Source of the DNA: Deltaproteobacteria bacterium
Lineage (GTDB): Bacteria; Myxococcota_A; UBA9160; UBA4427
Assembly: GCA_019310975.1 (NCBI GenBank)
Contig: JAFDDH010000013.1
Location: forward strand, 1 to 64,000
Reading direction: 5' to 3'
DNA: 64,000 bases
The position numbers were made by a program, and so were the translations under genes. Position 1 is the first letter of the stretch, and the number at the start of each line of letters is the position of its first letter. Below, piece after piece: positions 51,247-63,115 of this stretch. The notes below the pieces were generated by a model. The model was not told where the DNA came from. It searched no databases and saw only the letters and a list, made by a program, of their open reading frames with translations.

Positions 51247-52227
51247 TCACGAGGGCGGTGTACCCGCATCCACCGCCGGCGTCGACGCCTCGGCAGTCTT
51301 GGCGCCATCCGCCTCGCCGGACGGCTGAACGGGAGCGGAATCGACTCGCTCGTGCGCCTCGGGCGCATTGCCGCCATAGAGCAGATCCATCGTGGGGCCG
51401 CGGCGCAGCATGACGAAGACCTGCTCGAGCCGACCAAAATCAACCGCTGGCTTGACGAGCGCGATCTGCATCAGGCTGCCACCCGGGTCGCGTAGCTCGA
51501 TGATTTCGCCCAATCGGAGTCCCTTGGGATAGACGCCGCCCAGCCCCGACGTGATCACCACGTCCCCAATGATTACGTCACTGTCGCGCGCCACGGACTC
51601 GAACTCCAGCTCATCCGATCCGCGTCCACGGACCATGCCGCGCGCTCGGCTGCGCTGCACCACCGCATCCACCGTGCTCTGGCGGTCGAGCACCAGCATC
51701 GTCTTGGCCGCGTGGGGCGAGGTCCGCGTCACCAGTCCGACCACGCCCTCGTCGGTGATCACCGGGTTTCCGGCGTGCACACCGTGCTCGACGCCGCGGT
51801 CCACCAGGACTGAGCGGAAGAGCGGCGAGACATCGAGGCCGACGACCTCGGAGGGCAGCATCGGTGTTTCGAAGTGGTCGCGCATGGCTGCGATGCGGTC
51901 GAGGTGTCCACTGGCCACGAGCGCTTCGCGGTATTGAAGGTTCTCCTCCTCCAGCCTCGACACCAACGCGCGCAGCTCTTCATTCTCTTCGCGCACCCCG
52001 ACCAGGTCGACATAGCCGTGCCATGTTCCGGCCAGTGCATCCACCGGCGCGGCCAATGCCTTCTGGATCGGGATGGCGAGCTCGAGCAGTAGCCCCTGCC
52101 ACCAGGGCAAGTCGCGACCGGCGTGCTCCATCAGGGCACGGCGATCGGTCACCATGCTGATGGTGGCGAGCAGCACCAATGCGCCAAAGGCGATCGGTGC
52201 GGCCATTCGCTTCAGAAATCCGGGCAT
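51247..52227 (-). CDS. mreC: rod shape-determining protein MreC
   Basis: N-terminal TM, coiled coil REENEELRALVSRLEEENLQYREAL, VVGLDVSPLFRSVLVDRGVEHGVHAGNPVITDEGVVGLV. Confidence 0.95.
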   Translation of the reverse strand: MPGFLKRMAAPIAFGALVLLATISMVTDRRALMEHAGRDLPWWQGLLLELAIPIQKALAAPVDALAGTWHGYVDLVGVREENEELRALVSRLEEENLQYREALVASGHLDRIAAMRDHFETPMLPSEVVGLDVSPLFRSVLVDRGVEHGVHAGNPVITDEGVVGLVTRTSPHAAKTMLVLDRQSTVDAVVQRSRARGMVRGRGSDELEFESVARDSDVIIGDVVITSGLGGVYPKGLRLGEIIELRDPGGSLMQIALVKPAVDFGRLEQVFVMLRRGPTMDLLYGGNAPEAHERVDSAPVQPSGEADGAKTAEASTPAVDAGTPPS

Positions 52228-52300
52228 GACTCCCCACGCCCGCCCCACGCGCTGACGGATCCGGCCGCCCGCGGGGGGCGCCCTCTGGCCCCGTCAGAGC

Positions 52301-53467
<1,167 letters not shown>

Positions 53468-53740
53468 CTAAGTATCTGGATTGGAAGCCCTTTTGGAGCG
53501 GCCAATCCAGCTGCGAAATTACCAGTCGTCACCCGGGGCCACAAGCACCGAGACCGGGTTTGAACCCCGGGCAGCGAGGCCAGTCCCCATCACCCACGCG
53601 CGCCCAGCTCCTGGCTTGCCCCAGCAGGGGCCGCTTCGTAAGATCGAGCGTTCCTGGGAGACGCTGTGTGCCCCCCGGCCCGTCTCCATCTCTCTCAACG
53701 CACCCGCCGCCGCCGCGGCGCGCACAGTGGGGTTCAAGCA

Positions 53741-55276
53741 ATGCTCGAGTCGATGCGCAGGGGACAGCGCTGGCTGACCCTCCTCCTGGTCACCTTCGTG
53801 GGGGCCGTCTTCGTATTCTTCATGGGCGTGGGCGGCGGCTTCGGGCCCCAGCAGGGCCCCGCTGGGAACGCCGTCGTCGAGCTCGGCGAGACCCGCCTGA
53901 TGCTCAGCGACTTCCAGCGGCTCCGAGCCCAGCAGGAGCAGACCTACAGCGACCAGCTGGGGGACCAATTCGATGCCCGCGCGATGCGCTCCTTCCTGGA
54001 CTCCCAGGCCCTGCGTTCGCTGGTCGAATCGGCCGTCATGGCCGAGTCCGCGCACGCGATCGGTCTGCGCGTCAGCCGCGCCGAGGTGCAACGCCTGGTT
54101 CGCCAGAGCCCGGCCTTCCAAGACGAATCCGGTGGATTCGACCACACCCGATTCGTCGACTACGCGAATTACGAGTTCGGCAGCCAGCGCAACTTCCTGA
54201 ACACCATGCGACAGGACCTACTGCGCCAGAAGATGATTGCCCTGATCTACGATCAGGCGCAGGTCAGCGAGGGCGAGGCCCGCGACGCGGCCCTCTACGG
54301 ACTGGAAGAGGTGCGCATCGCCTACGTGCCGATCGAGACGGCCTTCCTGCCCGAGGACGAGAAGCTCTCCGAAGAGGCCGTCGAGGCCTGGCTCGACCGA
54401 CACAGGGACGAGCTGCGGGCGCTCTACGACAGCAGGGTCGAAGCCGAGTACACGGTGCCTGAGGAGGTCTGGGCCCGTCACCTGCTGATCGCCGTTGGGC
54501 CGGAGGCCGATGCGGACAGCCTCGAGACCGCGCGCGCCCGAGCCGAGACCGCACGCGAGCGCATCGTTCTGGGCGAGGCTTTTGTGCAGATCGCCCAGGA
54601 GATCTCGGAGGATCCCGGCACCCGAGACCTGGGCGGCGATCTAGGTCACTTCTCGCGCGGCACCCACTCGATCGAGATCGAGGAGGCGGCCTTTGCGCTC
54701 GAGCCCGGCGATCTCTCGGAGGTGGTGCGCAGCCGAGCCGGCTTCCATTTGATCTTCGTCGAGGAGCGGACGCCCGCGAGCGTGCGTGCCTTCGACGACG
54801 TCGGCCCGGTGCTCGCCCGCGCGGCCGCCGAGGCGGCCGCCGCCGAGGAGTACGCACGCGGTCTGGCCGAGCGGCTCGCGGGCGCCGTGCGCACGGGCGA
54901 GAGCCTCGAGGACGCCGCCCGTGCCGAGGGTCTCAGCCTCGAGCGCACGGCGATGATCCGGCGCCGGCCCGACGGCTTCATTCCCGGCCTCGGAGGCGCC
55001 CCCGAGGCAATGGCCGCGGCCTTCACGCTGCGCGACGAACACCCGTCCTCCGACCGCATCTTCGAGGTCGGCACGCGTCTGGTATTGATCCAGCAGCTGG
55101 AGCGCAGCGAACCCGACCCCGTCGCCCTCGAGGAGGCCGTGCGCGGCCAGTCCCAAACGCTGCTCGAGGCCAAGCGGACGCGCATGATCCAGGATTTCGT
55201 GGATCGACGCCGCGACGAGCTGGAACGGAGCGGGCGTCTGCTGGTCAACATGGAGCTCGTGCTTTCGAATTCGTGA
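53741..55276 (+). CDS. SurA/PpiD-type peptidylprolyl isomerase
   Basis: N-terminal TM; SurA_N region; PPIC core VWARHLLIAVGPEAD...AQEISEDPGTRDLGGDLGHFSRG...RSRAGFHLIFVEERTP. Confidence 0.9.
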   Translation: MLESMRRGQRWLTLLLVTFVGAVFVFFMGVGGGFGPQQGPAGNAVVELGETRLMLSDFQRLRAQQEQTYSDQLGDQFDARAMRSFLDSQALRSLVESAVMAESAHAIGLRVSRAEVQRLVRQSPAFQDESGGFDHTRFVDYANYEFGSQRNFLNTMRQDLLRQKMIALIYDQAQVSEGEARDAALYGLEEVRIAYVPIETAFLPEDEKLSEEAVEAWLDRHRDELRALYDSRVEAEYTVPEEVWARHLLIAVGPEADADSLETARARAETARERIVLGEAFVQIAQEISEDPGTRDLGGDLGHFSRGTHSIEIEEAAFALEPGDLSEVVRSRAGFHLIFVEERTPASVRAFDDVGPVLARAAAEAAAAEEYARGLAERLAGAVRTGESLEDAARAEGLSLERTAMIRRRPDGFIPGLGGAPEAMAAAFTLRDEHPSSDRIFEVGTRLVLIQQLERSEPDPVALEEAVRGQSQTLLEAKRTRMIQDFVDRRRDELERSGRLLVNMELVLSNS

Positions 55277-55311
55277 GCGCAGAAGAGTCGACGACCGGGA
55301 GAGGAGAACAC

Positions 55312-56277
55312 GTGAGCAGGACCTTCGGAGCGCAGAGCACGACTGACGACGTCCTCTCCGGCATCGATCTCAGCGGCCGCACCGCGCTGGTGACCGGCGC
55401 CTCGGGCGGACTCGGAGCGGAGACAGCGCGCGCGCTCGCCTCTGCGGGTGCCAGCGTGCTTCTGGCCGCGCGCAACACCGACAAGGCCGGCGAGGTCGCC
55501 GAGGGGATCCGCGAGAGCACGGGAAACACGGAGCTGGAGGTCGTCGCCCTCGACCTCACCTCTCTCGATCGCGTGCGCGCCTGCGCGAAGCAGGTGCTCG
55601 CCAAACACCCGCATCTCCACCTGCTGATCAACAACGCGGGTGTGATGGCCTGCCCACTCGAGCGCACCGCGCGTGGCTGGGAGCTGCAGCTGGCCACCAA
55701 CCACATCGGCCACTTCCTGCTCAGCGGTCTGCTCGCGCCGGCTCTGCGCGCGGGTGCACCGGCCCGAGTCGTCAATCTCAGCTCGGCCGGTCATCGCTTG
55801 GCTGGCCTGGACTTCGACGACCCGCACTTCGAGCGGCGCCCGTATGACAAGTGGGAGGCCTACGGACAGTCGAAGACGGCCAACGTGCTCTTCACCGTCG
55901 AGCTCGACCGCCGCCTCTCGGGCACGGGCGTGCGCGCCTACGCGGTTCATCCCGGCATGATCATGACCGAGCTCGGCCGTCACCTCAGCCCCGACGACAT
56001 TCAGGAGCTGATGAGCCGGACACCCGGCGGCGGTGACGCCCTCTCGTGGAAGACCATCGAGCAGGGCGCCGCCACATCCACCTGGGCCGCCACGGCGCCC
56101 GAGCTCGCTGAACGCGGCGGCCTCTACTGCGAGGACGTCCACGTTGCCGACGAGCGCAGCGAAGAAGCCGAGATTCATGGCTACTCGCCCCACGCCATCG
56201 ACACCGAAGCCGCGGAGCGGCTCTGGAGCCTGTCCGAAGAGTGGGTGGGCGAGCGCTTCGATCCCGGTCAGCCCTGA
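55312..56277 (+). CDS. SDR family oxidoreductase (retinol-dehydrogenase-like)
   Basis: TALVTGASGGLGAETARALASAGASVLLAARN...LLINNAGVM...YGQSKTANVLF. Confidence 0.93.
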   Translation: MSRTFGAQSTTDDVLSGIDLSGRTALVTGASGGLGAETARALASAGASVLLAARNTDKAGEVAEGIRESTGNTELEVVALDLTSLDRVRACAKQVLAKHPHLHLLINNAGVMACPLERTARGWELQLATNHIGHFLLSGLLAPALRAGAPARVVNLSSAGHRLAGLDFDDPHFERRPYDKWEAYGQSKTANVLFTVELDRRLSGTGVRAYAVHPGMIMTELGRHLSPDDIQELMSRTPGGGDALSWKTIEQGAATSTWAATAPELAERGGLYCEDVHVADERSEEAEIHGYSPHAIDTEAAERLWSLSEEWVGERFDPGQP

Positions 56278-56376
56278 CCCGGCCCGGGCACCCGCCGCAT
56301 AAGCCGCCGAACGAAACGACGGACTTCAGTGACCTGAGCACGATATTGCCGAATCGAGCCGGTCACTCCCTATCGT

Positions 56377-56955
56377 CTAGGCGAAGGCGTCGCGGTTCTG
56401 GCGCAGCAGCCCCATGAACTCGGCACGGGTCTTGGAGTCCGTCTCGAACTCCCCGCGCAGCGAGCTGGTGATCGCGTAACTGTTCTGCTTCTGCACCCCG
56501 CGCATCATCATGCAGAGATGCTTGGCCTCGATGACGACACCCACGCCCTTGGGCGCGAGGACTTCCTCGAGCGTCTCGGCGATCTGTGTCGTCAAACGCT
56601 CCTGCACCTGCAGCCTGCGCGCGAACATCTCGACGAGGCGCGGAATCTTCGAGAGCCCGACCACCCTGCCGTTGGGGATGTAGCCGACGTGGACGCGCCC
56701 GAAGAAGGGCACCATGTGGTGCTCGCAAAGGCTGTAGAAGTCGATGTCGCGAACCAGCACCAGCTCGTTGTAGGCCACCTCGAAGAGGGCGTCGTTGAGG
56801 ATCTCGAACGGATCCATGTCATAGCCGGACGTGAACGTCCTCATTGCGCTGGCCACCCGCGAGGGCGTTCGGTCGAGACCGTTGCGGCCGGGATCCTCTC
56901 CGAGCTCCTTCAGCATGGAGCGTACGAGGTCCTCGATCGGGTCGGGCAGACTCAT
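56377..56955 (-). CDS. folE: GTP cyclohydrolase I
   Basis: [55 protein letters not shown]...[15 protein letters not shown]. Confidence 0.97.
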   Translation of the reverse strand: MSLPDPIEDLVRSMLKELGEDPGRNGLDRTPSRVASAMRTFTSGYDMDPFEILNDALFEVAYNELVLVRDIDFYSLCEHHMVPFFGRVHVGYIPNGRVVGLSKIPRLVEMFARRLQVQERLTTQIAETLEEVLAPKGVGVVIEAKHLCMMMRGVQKQNSYAITSSLRGEFETDSKTRAEFMGLLRQNRDAFA

Positions 56956-57368
56956 CCAATCTCTCCGTATTCGGCGTGGTTGCGCGGGGTCTCGGTGATT
57001 CGCACCCGGGCGACGCGGGCACGGCTGCGCTGCCCGACGGCCTCGGCGAGCACGTCGTGGCACACGCGCGCGATGTTCTCCGCGGTCGGAACCAGCTCGC
57101 CGAAGGGCGCCACATGATTGAGCATACGGTGGGCGTAGCGGGCGCCCACCGTCTCCTCGAAGATCTCGTCGAGCAGGCCGGGCGCGATGATCTGCCCGGT
57201 CTCCGCGTCGAGGGGGCCGGTCAGCGTGACCTCGATCTCGTAATCGTGCCCGTGCCCTGCGGGATTCGCGCACTTGCCGAAGATCCGCTGATTGTCGGCC
57301 GAGGAGAGCGCCGGCTGCGCGAGCACGTGGGCGGCGGCGAAACGGTAGCGACGGGTCAGGAGGATCAA
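56952..57368 (-). CDS. 6-pyruvoyl/6-carboxy-tetrahydropterin synthase family protein (Cys-containing)
   Basis: TTG start; [11 protein letters not shown]...[41 protein letters not shown]. Confidence 0.9.
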   Translation of the reverse strand: MILLTRRYRFAAAHVLAQPALSSADNQRIFGKCANPAGHGHDYEIEVTLTGPLDAETGQIIAPGLLDEIFEETVGARYAHRMLNHVAPFGELVPTAENIARVCHDVLAEAVGQRSRARVARVRITETPRNHAEYGEIG

Positions 57369-57772
57369 GTCTCGCGTCCGATCACATCCACGTAGAGATC
57401 TGGCGTCTGATGCAGCCGAATGCGGTCGAGCAAGCCCTCGGGCAGCGCCTCGTCGAGCAGCTGAAAAATCAGACTGGCGAAGTTCTCTGGCGTCGGCGGG
57501 ATGCGCTGAAAGTAGTCCGTATCCTCGTTGAGGTCCTTGTGGTCGAAGCGCGCCATGATCTCGCTCTCGGCCACGGATTTGAGATCCGTCAAGTTGATGA
57601 CCATCCCGGTTTCCGGATCGGGCTCGCCCGAGACACTGATCTCCAGCCGATAGTTGTGGCCATGGCGATCGACCTCGCGACCGAAGCGTTTGCGGTTCTC
57701 CTCGGCGGAGAGGTCTTCCAACCAATAGCGGAGCGAGGTCGAGAAGTGGATCGATCGGGTGACGCGGACCAC
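57365..57772 (-). CDS. second 6-pyruvoyl/6-carboxy-tetrahydropterin synthase paralogue (Glu in place of Cys)
   Basis: [11 protein letters not shown]...[41 protein letters not shown]. Confidence 0.88.
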   Translation of the reverse strand: MVRVTRSIHFSTSLRYWLEDLSAEENRKRFGREVDRHGHNYRLEISVSGEPDPETGMVINLTDLKSVAESEIMARFDHKDLNEDTDYFQRIPPTPENFASLIFQLLDEALPEGLLDRIRLHQTPDLYVDVIGRET

Positions 57773-57831
57773 GGGCTAATCCATTGATTTCTCAGAGAGA
57801 ATTGCCGGAGATTAGCAGAGCCGGCCCGCGC

Positions 57832-58437
57832 CTAATAGGTCCGCACCAGGCCGCGGACGATGCCGCGGATCAGCACATCGGTTGCGAGGACCTCGATGGG
57901 CGCCATGCTCGAGTTGGCGGGCACCAGCTTCACGTGGCCACCCTTGCGGTAGAAGCGCTTGAGGGTGGCCTGGTCGCCGCCCACCAACGCCACCACGGTG
58001 TCGCCGTTGCGCGCCTCGGATCGGCTCTCGACGATGACGATGTCGCCATCGCAGATCTGGTCCTCGATCATCGAGTCACCGCGAACCCGCAGCGCATAGG
58101 TCTCGCCGGGGCGCCCGATCATCTGCGCCGGCACCTTGATGCTCTCGCTGCCATCCTCGATGGCCTCGATCGGCACGCCGGCGGCCACGGTGCCCAGAAT
58201 CGGGATGTCGGGCAGATCCGAGCCTTGCTCGGGGACCGGCTCGAGCGATCGCGAGCGATTCCAGGCTTTGCGCAGGAACCCCTTGGAGACCAGGTGTTGG
58301 ATGTGCTTGTGGACGGTGGCCACGGAGGCCAGCTCGAAGTGAGCGCCAATTTCCTCGAGGCTCGGCGAGTAGCCGTTGTCCGCCACGAACTGGCAAATGA
58401 AGTCGTAGATCTCGCGCTGCCGGCGGGTAAGCGCCAT
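57832..58437 (-). CDS. lexA: LexA repressor
   Basis: [36 protein letters not shown]...[13 protein letters not shown] (Ala-Gly cleavage site)...[21 protein letters not shown]. Confidence 0.97.
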   Translation of the reverse strand: MALTRRQREIYDFICQFVADNGYSPSLEEIGAHFELASVATVHKHIQHLVSKGFLRKAWNRSRSLEPVPEQGSDLPDIPILGTVAAGVPIEAIEDGSESIKVPAQMIGRPGETYALRVRGDSMIEDQICDGDIVIVESRSEARNGDTVVALVGGDQATLKRFYRKGGHVKLVPANSSMAPIEVLATDVLIRGIVRGLVRTY

Positions 58438-58603
58438 GGCGTCCCTTGTTCGATCGGGCACGATTTTCTAGGCGACCATGTTCTGGGCGAGCGTGGGACT
58501 CGACCTTCGTCGCAATTTCGCCCCGGCTCTACTGTCGCGAAATCAAGGCGAAAGTCAACCCGTTCCCAATTCCGCCGTCGACAAAAAAAATGCGTCGCTG
58601 CGC

Positions 58604-58631
58604 TTGACCTCCGAGCTCCGAGACCTAGATT
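58604..58631 (+). promoter_or_regulatory. candidate promoter TTGACC-N16-TAGATT upstream of groES
   Basis: Direct motif reading; ~155 nt leader to groES ATG. Confidence 0.5.
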
Positions 58632-58788
58632 GCGGCCCGCTTGGCAGCCGACCCATTCGACTGCCAAAAGCGCGCCCGGCCGGCTTGGACCTCCCCAGGC
58701 GGCCCTCCCCGAGCCCGGACGCAGCCAACCATCCATCGCAGGGCCAGCGCCTTCGGGTGCTGCCATCGCAAAAGAGGGAAATGGATTC

Positions 58789-59076
58789 ATGAAGATCCGT
58801 CCGCTCCAGGATCGCATCCTGGTCAAGCGCGTCGATGAAGAAGACAAGACGGCAGGGGGGATCATCATCCCCGACACCGCCAAGGAGAAGCCCCAGGAGG
58901 GCCGCGTCGTTGCCGTAGGCAACGGCAAGGTCGGTGATGATGGCAACGTCACGCCGCTCGAGGTCAAGAAGGGCGACAAGGTGCTCTTCAGCAAGTATTC
59001 GGGCACCGAGGTGAACATCGAGAATGAAGAGCACCTCATCATCCGCGAGGACGACGTCCTCGGGATCCTCGAGTAG
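58789..59076 (+). CDS. groES: co-chaperonin GroES
   Basis: [44 protein letters not shown]. Confidence 0.98.
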   Translation: MKIRPLQDRILVKRVDEEDKTAGGIIIPDTAKEKPQEGRVVAVGNGKVGDDGNVTPLEVKKGDKVLFSKYSGTEVNIENEEHLIIREDDVLGILE

Positions 59077-59094
59077 CAGGAGGACAGGAAAGCA

Positions 59095-60735
59095 ATGGCC
59101 AAGGAAATTCTCTTCGACCAGGAAGCTCGCGCCAAGATCATCGCTGGCGTGGACGGACTGGCAAACGCTGTACGTGTGACGCTCGGCCCCAAGGGCCGCA
59201 ACGTCGTGATCGAGAAGAGCTTCGGCTCCCCCACCGTGACCAAGGACGGCGTGACCGTCGCCAAGGAGGTGGAGTTCGAGGACCGGTTCGAAAACATGGG
59301 TGCCCAGATGGTGAAGGAGGTCGCAAGCAAGACCTCCGACGTCGCCGGAGATGGCACCACCACCGCCACCGTGCTCGCCCAGGCGATCTTCCGCGAGGGC
59401 AGCAAGCTCGTGGTGGCGGGCATGAACCCGATGGACCTGAAGCGCGGCATCGAGGCCGCAGTCAAGTCCATCAGCAAGGAGCTCGAGAAGCTCAGCAAGC
59501 CCACCCGCACCGCCGAGGAGATCGCCCAGGTCGGCACCATCTCCGCGAACAGTGACGTCACCATCGGCAGCACGATCGCCGAGGCGATGGACAAGGTGGG
59601 TCGCGAGGGCGTGATCACGGTCGAAGAGGGCAAGAGCCTCGAGACCGAGCTCGAAGTCGTCGAGGGCATGCAGTTCGACCGGGGCTACCTCTCGCCCTAC
59701 TTCGTGACCGATCCGGAGGCCATGGAGACCGCTCTCGAGGAGCCGCTCATCCTGCTCAACGAGAAGAAGATCAGCAACATGAAGGACCTGCTGCCGCTGC
59801 TCGAGCAGGTGGCGCGCCAGGGCCGACCGCTGCTGATCATCGCCGAGGACATCGAGGGCGAGGCACTGGCCACGCTCGTGGTGAACAAGATCCGTGGCAC
59901 CATCAACGTGGCCGCGGTGAAGGCGCCCGGCTTCGGTGACCGCCGCAAGGCAATGCTGCAGGACATGGCGATCCTCACCGGTGGCCAGGTCATCGCCGAG
60001 GAGCTCGGCCTCAAGCTCGAGAACGTGACCGTCAAGGATCTCGGCAAGGCCAAGCGCGTCGTGATCGACAAGGACAACACGACGATCATCGACGGCGCCG
60101 GGACCAAGAAGGACATCGAGGGCCGGGTCAGCGAAATCCGCAGCCAGGTCGAGGGCACCACGTCCGACTACGATCGCGAGAAGCTCCAGGAGCGCCTCGC
60201 CAAGCTCGTGGGCGGTGTCGCGGTGGTCAAGGTCGGTGCGGCCACCGAGACCGAGATGAAGGAGAAGAAGGCACGCGTTGAGGACGCACTCCACGCGACC
60301 CGCGCGGCCGTCGAGGAGGGCATCGTGCCCGGCGGCGGTGTGGCCCTTCTCCGGGCCCAGGGGGCTCTCGACGATCTCGACCTCGACGAGGAGCAGCAGG
60401 CGGGCGTCAACATCATCCGCCGCGCCATCGAGACTCCGCTTCGCTTCATCAGCGAGAACGCGGGCATCGAGGGCTCCATCGTGGTCGACAAGGTCAAGCA
60501 CCTGAAGGGCGCCCACGGCTTCAACGCCGCGACCGAGGAGTACGAGGACCTCATCAAGGCCGGTGTCATCGACCCGACCAAGGTGGTTCGCACGGCTCTG
60601 CAGAACGCGGCCAGCGTGGCGAGCCTACTGCTCACCACCGAGGCCCTGGTTGCCGAGAAGCCGGACGAGAGTGGCGGCGGCGGCGGCGGCGGCATGCCCG
60701 GCGGAATGCCGGGCGGCATGCCGGGGATGATGTAG
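59095..60735 (+). CDS. groEL: chaperonin GroEL
   Basis: [60 protein letters not shown]...[15 protein letters not shown]. Confidence 0.99.
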   Translation: MAKEILFDQEARAKIIAGVDGLANAVRVTLGPKGRNVVIEKSFGSPTVTKDGVTVAKEVEFEDRFENMGAQMVKEVASKTSDVAGDGTTTATVLAQAIFREGSKLVVAGMNPMDLKRGIEAAVKSISKELEKLSKPTRTAEEIAQVGTISANSDVTIGSTIAEAMDKVGREGVITVEEGKSLETELEVVEGMQFDRGYLSPYFVTDPEAMETALEEPLILLNEKKISNMKDLLPLLEQVARQGRPLLIIAEDIEGEALATLVVNKIRGTINVAAVKAPGFGDRRKAMLQDMAILTGGQVIAEELGLKLENVTVKDLGKAKRVVIDKDNTTIIDGAGTKKDIEGRVSEIRSQVEGTTSDYDREKLQERLAKLVGGVAVVKVGAATETEMKEKKARVEDALHATRAAVEEGIVPGGGVALLRAQGALDDLDLDEEQQAGVNIIRRAIETPLRFISENAGIEGSIVVDKVKHLKGAHGFNAATEEYEDLIKAGVIDPTKVVRTALQNAASVASLLLTTEALVAEKPDESGGGGGGGMPGGMPGGMPGMM

Positions 60736-60776
60736 GCCGCGCCTACCCATCCAGGCCTCCCAGGTCCAAGAGGTAC

Positions 60777-60810
60777 GAGGCCCCCCGTCGCGCAAGCGGC
60801 GGGGGGCCTC
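60777..60810 (+). terminator. strong hairpin downstream of groEL
   Basis: GAGGCCCCCCGTCGC-GCAA-GCGGCGGGGGGCCTC: 15-bp stem (1 G.U), GNRA loop; no long U-tract. Confidence 0.8.
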
Positions 60811-60881
60811 TGTGATTGGGGAGATCGACGAGGATCTGCCAACAGCGAGCGAGTGTCGCCGGGAGCGTCACGAGGACCTCG

Positions 60882-61769
60882 TCACATCATCGGCAGGCTC
60901 GCGAGATCGAAGGGCAGCTCGGCTCGACCAATCCGTGCCGCGCGGTCCTCGAGGGTGCTCTGCGTCTCTGTGTGGCCGTACATGATGACGAACTGCCGGT
61001 CGCGGATCCCCTGCAGACAGTGGCGGGCGAGCTCATCCAGATCCTGGAACTTCAGCTCCATGCCAGCTGACTTGGCGGCCTCTTTGAACTGATCGATGGT
61101 CGGCGCCGGCACCGAGGGCTCACGCTCGCGGACCAGCTCGGTCGGGCGGTTGCGCGCGGTGGTCCAGATGCCGGTCTCGAGCAGGCCGCCCGACGGGTAG
61201 AAGATCGAGGCGCCGAGCTTCGTCTCGGCCATCTGCAGCTGGGCGGCCAGACACTCGGTCAGGATCGACACAGCGGCCTTGCTCGATGCATAGACGGATT
61301 GGTAGGGGAGCGGCGAGATGCCACCGTCTCCCGAAGATGTGTTGAGCACCCAGCCCTCCTCGCCGCCGGCAATCATGCGCGGCACGAAGGCCTGGATGCC
61401 GTAGACGACGCCGAGCACGTTGACACCGTGTACCCACTTCCAGTCGTTGGGCGTCGTATCCCAGATGTTCTCGGACGGCGCAGCCACGCCCGCATTGTTG
61501 AAGAGCAGATGGCAGGCGGCGTGCCGGTCGTAGACCTCGTCGGCCAACGCAGACACGGAGTCCGGGCTCGACACGTCGGTCACGACGCCGCTCACACGGC
61601 CGCCTCCGGCGCCGAGCTCTTCGACGGCCGACTCGAGGGCCGCCTTCTCGACGTCGCCGACGACGACCTTCGCCCCGACCGCCAGCAGCTCGCGCACCAG
61701 CGACTTGCCGACACCACTGGCTCCACCCGTCACCACGGCCACCTTGCCGTCGAAATCCTTCATCGCCAC
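60882..61769 (-). CDS. SDR family oxidoreductase
   Basis: VAVVTGGASGVGKSLVRELLAVGAKVVVGDVE...LLFNNAGVAAP...YASSKAAVSIL. Confidence 0.93.
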   Translation of the reverse strand: MAMKDFDGKVAVVTGGASGVGKSLVRELLAVGAKVVVGDVEKAALESAVEELGAGGGRVSGVVTDVSSPDSVSALADEVYDRHAACHLLFNNAGVAAPSENIWDTTPNDWKWVHGVNVLGVVYGIQAFVPRMIAGGEEGWVLNTSSGDGGISPLPYQSVYASSKAAVSILTECLAAQLQMAETKLGASIFYPSGGLLETGIWTTARNRPTELVREREPSVPAPTIDQFKEAAKSAGMELKFQDLDELARHCLQGIRDRQFVIMYGHTETQSTLEDRAARIGRAELPFDLASLPMM

Positions 61770-61916
61770 ACCCTCCCTCGTTTCGGCTTCACCCGTTCAC
61801 TCATTCACCGTTCGCACACTCGCGGATCCGTCGCGAGCACCGGACTCGAGAGCCTAGTGCGCCCGCCCTGGCCGGTCATCACCGGCCTCGCGTTCGTCCG
61901 CACAGGTCGGAGAGCC

Positions 61917-62378
61917 CTATGAGGAGCTGGGCCACACCCGGCCCAGAAAGCCCAGAATGTGCGCCTCGGCCCGGGTCGCGTCGTCGCGGCCGATCACGAA
62001 GGCCGCGATCCCGTGATCGGCGAGCAAGCGACCCATGGGCAATTCACGTCCCGGGTTGATGCCCCCGCTGCCATGTAGCAAGACCATCGCGGGCACGGGC
62101 GAGTCGGGGCTGGCCCGGTCGGGCAGGAAGAGCGTGCCCTGCCCCGTCGTGGGGATCGCGTGCCGCATGCCGTCGAGGATCACGTCGAGGTCATAGGGAG
62201 TGCTCGAGGCGAAGTGGATCACACCGGCGGCGTCCGCGCCGAGACGCTCTGCCGGCGCGGGCAGGTCCGGGAACTCGGGCAGCGCGCGAGCCATCAGCCC
62301 GGTCGTTCCGCCCAGTCCGAAGAATGCCACGACGCCCACCGCCACCAGCCCGATGAGAATGATGAGAAGCTTCTTCAT
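61917..62378 (-). pseudogene. alpha/beta hydrolase (dienelactone-hydrolase-like), apparently truncated or internally deleted
   Basis: MKKLLIILIGLVAVGVVAFFG...VPAMVLLHGSGGINPGRELPMGRLLADHGIAAFVI then only GRDDATRAEAHILGFLGRVWPSSS*; nucleophile elbow and His region absent. Confidence 0.55.
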
Positions 62379-62451
62379 GCCGGAAGTGTGCAAGAGCGAC
62401 GGCGATGAATCCCGCCGTAGCTGGCATCCGTGGCCAGCTGGCCGGAGTCCC

Positions 62452-63060
62452 TCACGGAGTAGCTCCCGACACCCGGAGTCCCGACAACACCACCTCCAAA
62501 CCATCTTCGAAGAAGTCGCCTCGGACCAGCGGAGTCAGCTCCTCGCTGAGCTCGGGTTGTGCGGACGCCTGGTCGTGCACTTGGACGCGCAGGCTCGCTG
62601 CGCCGAGCGTATAGCTCATCAGCGCATGGAAGCCGCGAATCGAGCCGGGCGCGTCGAGCCCGATTTGCTGCAGGACACCCAGCACCTGCCCGAGCACGGC
62701 ACGTGCATTCGGGCTCACGCCGATGGACTGTGCCAGGAGTGAGATCAATCCCGGCTGCACGAGCAGCGTGTCGTACATCGAGCGAAAGGTGGCGAGCAGC
62801 CACTCGTGCTCGCAGGAGCGCGGTACGCCGTGGGCCGTCACAGCGGCCTCCCCCACCACCCGATCGATTACACCGAGCAGGATGGAATCCTTGTTGACGA
62901 AGTGGTAGTAGACCGCCATCGGTGTGACGTCGAGCTCGGCGGCCAGCTTGCGAATCGACAGGCCCGCGACGCCTTCCCGGTGCACCACGACGAGGGCGCC
63001 GTCCAGGATCGACCCCGGCGTGAGGACAGTGCGGGCGCGGCTGGTCCGGTGCGCGGGCAT
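62452..63060 (-). CDS. TetR family transcriptional regulator
   Basis: TPGSILDGALVVVHREGVAGLSIRKLAAELDVTPMAVYYHFVNKDSILLGVID. Confidence 0.93.
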   Translation of the reverse strand: MPAHRTSRARTVLTPGSILDGALVVVHREGVAGLSIRKLAAELDVTPMAVYYHFVNKDSILLGVIDRVVGEAAVTAHGVPRSCEHEWLLATFRSMYDTLLVQPGLISLLAQSIGVSPNARAVLGQVLGVLQQIGLDAPGSIRGFHALMSYTLGAASLRVQVHDQASAQPELSEELTPLVRGDFFEDGLEVVLSGLRVSGATP

Positions 63061-63082
63061 TGATCGATCCCCCAGATCGAAC

Positions 63083-63115
63083 TATACAGTGTATAACCAA
63101 TTTGTACAGCGTAGA
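63083..63115. promoter_or_regulatory. duplicated operator candidate TATACAGTGTATA / TGTACAGCGTAGA, 20-bp phasing
   Basis: First copy is a perfect 13-bp palindrome; second copy matches it at 10/13 positions, starts exactly 20 bp later, between divergent TetR and P450 genes. Confidence 0.65.

Noticed and set aside
53520-53580. tRNA T-arm-like sequence CCGGGGTTCAAACCCGG on the minus strand
   Set aside because: The loop register is off by one from TTCRANY and no matching acceptor, D-arm or anticodon arm could be assembled around it.
58438-58788. Search for LexA box or CIRCE element between lexA and groES
   Set aside because: No TTAGCACTC-N9-GAGTGCTAA and no convincing LexA palindrome could be identified by eye; only a generic promoter is called.
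58555-60516. 653-aa minus-strand ORF opposite groEL
   Set aside because: Antisense shadow ORF of groESL; common artefact in high-GC chaperonin genes.
60685-60735. GGM-rich repeat at the groEL 3' end
   Set aside because: Normal GroEL C-terminal GGM tail, not a novel repeat.
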